The notes beneath the pieces are model-generated. The model did not search any database, was not told the DNA's origin, and was given only the letters and a program-made list of their open reading frames with translations. 64,000 nucleotides of DNA from Miltoncostaea sp036826475. GTDB lineage: Bacteria > Actinomycetota > Thermoleophilia > Miltoncostaeales > Miltoncostaeaceae. A program made the translations under genes and the position numbers. Where the stretch lies: assembly GCA_036826475.1 (NCBI GenBank), contig DAISWG010000017.1, positions 1-64,000 of the forward strand, in the 5' to 3' direction. Shown here in pieces: positions 61,823-64,000 of the stretch (within the stretch, counting starts at the first letter, position 1; each line of letters starts with the position of its first letter).

Positions 61823-62683
61823 GTGGCGATCACACGCGGACCCTCCGGACCGGGTCCCGCCGTTCCTGACGTGGCGGCGCCCCGGCCCTCCCTGCGCACG
61901 GTGGCGGAACCCCGCCCGGGCGGGGTCGCGCACGCCGTCGCCGCCCGTCTCCGCGGCCCGCACCCCTACCGCGCCTACGCCGTGACGACCCTCGTCGGCT
62001 GGGCCCTGCTCGCCCTGCTGACGGCCCTGGCGGCGCTCCTGGTGACCAGGCTGCTGCTGGAGACCGGGGCCGTCGCGGACGCCGACGAGTGGCTCCCCCG
62101 CACCCTGGCCGAGCACCGCACGGGTGCGCTCACGGACGCGTCGGACGTCGGCTCGCGCATCGGGGACGTGCCGGTGATCCCCGCGCTCGTCGCACTGATG
62201 CTCGTGGCCGGGGCGGTCGCCCGTCGCCTGCGCATCGGCGTCGTGATCCTCACCGCGATCGTCCTCGAGCTGACGCTGTACCGGCTGGGGGCGCTCGTCG
62301 GCCCGCGGGAGCGGCCCGACGTGCCGCGACTCGACGACCTGCCGGTGGACGAGAGCTTCCCGTCCGGGCACGTCGCCGCGTCGACCGTCGTGTACGTGGG
62401 CCTGGCCCTCGTCATCTCGTCGTGGGCCCGGCGCCGCTGGGTCACGGTGACCTGCTGGACGGTCGCGGCGCTGGTCGTCGCGACGGTGGCGTGGTCGCGC
62501 ATGTACCGGGGGATGCACCACCCGATCGACGCGTTCGGCGGCCTGATGCTGGGGCTCGCCTGCCTGGCCGTCGCCATCGTCGCCGTGCGCGTGTACGGGA
62601 TCGTCGCCGAGCGTCGCGCGGCCGTCCCGGCCGGCGCGCGGGACACCGCGCCGGTCGCCGCGGGCCGGGAGGGCACGGCATGA
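61823..62683 (+). CDS. PAP2-family phosphatase, coupled to lipid kinase
   Basis: A 286-residue membrane protein. FPSGHVAASTVVYVG and SRMYRGMHHPIDAFGG are the second and third PAP2 motifs; the first (GPRERPD) lacks the usual Lys. Five to six helices surround them. The GTG start at 61823 is probable. Its stop overlaps the lipid-kinase start (ATGA), so the phosphatase and kinase are coupled and may act on the same lipid. Confidence 0.84.
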   Translation: MAITRGPSGPGPAVPDVAAPRPSLRTVAEPRPGGVAHAVAARLRGPHPYRAYAVTTLVGWALLALLTALAALLVTRLLLETGAVADADEWLPRTLAEHRTGALTDASDVGSRIGDVPVIPALVALMLVAGAVARRLRIGVVILTAIVLELTLYRLGALVGPRERPDVPRLDDLPVDESFPSGHVAASTVVYVGLALVISSWARRRWVTVTCWTVAALVVATVAWSRMYRGMHHPIDAFGGLMLGLACLAVAIVAVRVYGIVAERRAAVPAGARDTAPVAAGREGTA

Positions 62684-63567
62684 AGGTCGCGGTGATCGCC
62701 CACAGCGGCAAGTCCTTCGGCGGCGGCCTGCCCGAGCTGCGGCGGGTGCTCGAGCGTCGCGGCGTCCACGACCTGCGCTGGCGGGAGGTGCCGAAGAGCC
62801 GAAAGGCGCCGAAGCAGGTGCGGAAGGCGCTCGAGTGGGGTGCCGAGCTCATCTTCCTCTGGGGTGGCGACGGCCTGGCGCAGCGTTCGATCGACGCCCT
62901 CGGCGGCGCCGACGTCCCGGTGGCGCTGCTGCCGGCCGGCACCGCCAACCTGCTGGCGTCGAGCCTTGGTGTCCCCACCAGCATCGAGGCGGCCGTGGAC
63001 GTCGGCCTGCGCGGCGACCGCCGCCGCATCGACGTGGGGCGCATCAACGGCGAGACGTTCGCGGTGATGGCCGGCGCCGGCCTCGACGCCCGGATGATCG
63101 CCGACGCGGACGGCACCCTGAAGGACCGCCTGGGGCGGCTCAGCTACATCTGGACGGGGCTGCGGAATCTGCGGGCGGAACCCTTCACCGCGACGGTCTG
63201 GGTGGAGGGGGAGCGCTGGTTCCGCGGCGAGGCGAACTGCGTGCTGGTGGGCAACGTCGGCAAGCTGTTCGCCGGCCTCGAGCTGTTCGACGACTCGCAC
63301 GACGACGACGGGCTGCTGGAGGTCGGGGTGCTGGCCGCCTCGGGCGCGGTGGCCACCATGCGGACGATGGCGCGGGTGGCGGTGACGTCGGTCGACGACG
63401 CCGCGCACGCCCGCACGACGAAGGCGCGCCGGGTGAAGGTGCGGTTCGACCGGAAGGTGCTCTACGAGGTGGACGGAGGCGACCGCGAGACGGTGCGGTC
63501 GCTCAAGATCAAGGTGATCCCCGCCGGCCTCGTCGTCTGCGTCCCGCCGGCCGCCGCCCGCCCGTGA
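62680..63567 (+). CDS. Diacylglycerol/lipid kinase family protein
   Basis: A 295-residue kinase. The nucleotide-binding motif is LIFLWGGDGLAQRSIDALGG near residue 60 (GGDG) and VALLPAGTANLLASSLGVP near 85 follows. KVLYEVDGGDRETV near 265 is the C-terminal active-site segment. It phosphorylates diacylglycerol or a similar lipid. Its ATG overlaps the PAP2 stop by 4 bp. The last 59 bp overlap the convergent PhoD-like gene. Confidence 0.86.
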   Translation: MKVAVIAHSGKSFGGGLPELRRVLERRGVHDLRWREVPKSRKAPKQVRKALEWGAELIFLWGGDGLAQRSIDALGGADVPVALLPAGTANLLASSLGVPTSIEAAVDVGLRGDRRRIDVGRINGETFAVMAGAGLDARMIADADGTLKDRLGRLSYIWTGLRNLRAEPFTATVWVEGERWFRGEANCVLVGNVGKLFAGLELFDDSHDDDGLLEVGVLAASGAVATMRTMARVAVTSVDDAAHARTTKARRVKVRFDRKVLYEVDGGDRETVRSLKIKVIPAGLVVCVPPAAARP

Positions 63568-64000
63568 GGTCCTGCTGGTGAAGGCCTGACAGCTCCGTCG
63601 GGTCGCCGCCCGCGCCCGTCCGGCGGACGGTGACGCGGGCGGCGCGTCCCTGGACCTCCACCACGCCGACCGAGTTGTCGAACGTCGGCCCGGAGCGCAC
63701 GCGCCACGACACGGTCTGGCGGGGGGCGCCTGCGGCCCGCGCCATCGCCGAGGTCAGCGCGCGGGCGGGACGGGTGAACAACGCCCGGATGAGGCGACGC
63801 TCCCGCGGCGCCAGCGGCTTGCGGAACGGTGAGCACACGAGCTGCCACACGCGACTCCGCACGGCCGGACCGCAGTCGACCTCGGCGACGTAGGCGGTGT
63901 GGACGTCGCCGCCCAGCAGCAGGATGCCGGCGGGGGGCGGTCCGCCGGCATCGCCGCCGCGCAGGCGCAGCAGGTCCTCCATGCGCCGGAACGAGCGCGC
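63509..64000 (-). CDS. PhoD-like alkaline phosphatase family protein, N-terminus off the window
   Basis: The C-terminal 163 residues of a PhoD-like metallophosphatase. ILLLGGDVHTAYVAEVDCGP matches the family's SGDVHxA metal-binding end, and VWQLVCSPFRKPLAPRERRL is the typical following segment. The protein would hydrolyse phosphate esters. Its stop lies 59 bp inside the lipid-kinase gene, which is a long overlap and may hide a base error. Confidence 0.72.
   Translation of the reverse strand, partial: ARSFRRMEDLLRLRGGDAGGPPPAGILLLGGDVHTAYVAEVDCGPAVRSRVWQLVCSPFRKPLAPRERRLIRALFTRPARALTSAMARAAGAPRQTVSWRVRSGPTFDNSVGVVEVQGRAARVTVRRTGAGGDPTELSGLHQQDLTGGRRPAGRRRRGRRGSP

Overview
The window is very GC-rich, densely packed bacterial DNA. 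Neighbouring genes often overlap by 4 bp (ATGA/GTGA), and many long antisense reading frames are spurious. F420-type oxidoreductases, Liv and BMP-type ABC importers, many GTG starts, sucrose phosphorylase and monoderm-style lipoproteins suggest a member of the Actinomycetota, perhaps the Thermoleophilia/Solirubrobacterales. That placement is an inference; there is no rRNA or marker gene to settle it. Three 10-N gaps (8543-8552, 15829-15838, 17761-17770) show a scaffolded draft, probably a metagenome bin. They interrupt or adjoin genes whose reading frames change across them.

Layout. 1-2.0 kb: a truncated PstS-like binding protein, then divergent F420-type LLM and PPOX oxidoreductases. 2.1-6.8 kb: a complete branched-chain amino acid ABC importer (livH-livM-livG-livF) with a convergent binding lipoprotein, followed by an azlC-azlD exporter. 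8.4-18.8 kb: a divergent organosulfur locus. Leftward are SsuD-like and SfnG-like LLM monooxygenases and an SfnB-like enzyme. Rightward are a BMP-family binding lipoprotein, a two-domain ATPase, a second SfnB-like enzyme, two permeases and an adenosine-deaminase-like hydrolase. 18.9-28.6 kb: a Vgb-like beta-propeller, tRNA-Arg, an MBL hydrolase, a giant tandem-cyclase/AAA/TPR regulator, a secreted protein, tRNA-Ser(GCU), a GGDEF+HD-GYP protein and tRNA-Ser(UGA).

28.5-31.1 kb holds the most unusual segment. A full tRNA-Ser(UGA) and a displaced 3' half of a tRNA-Ser gene bracket a single large gene. Its product has an N-terminal motif known from proteins linked to extracellular contractile injection systems and a C-terminal HNH-like nuclease domain. 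This looks like a small tRNA-targeted island carrying an orphan effector. 31.1-33.6 kb continues with a cupin, decayed sequence and an RTX-repeat lipoprotein.

33.6-64 kb is mostly housekeeping and accessory metabolism: a CPA2 antiporter; an AmiC-like binding protein without a signal peptide, divergent from an HD-LuxR regulator; glutamate decarboxylase with membrane proteins; a cupredoxin; an acyl-CoA synthetase; a TetR-MFS efflux pair; fructokinase divergent from sucrose phosphorylase (together sucrose to glucose-1-P and fructose-6-P); a RodZ-like protein; a MarR-cupin divergent pair with clear palindromic operators; a phosphoribosyltransferase; a DAO-type oxidase; two methyltransferases; an MFS carrier; an animal-type haem peroxidase; two PAP2 phosphatases; a lipid/diacylglycerol kinase; and a truncated PhoD-like phosphatase at the right edge.
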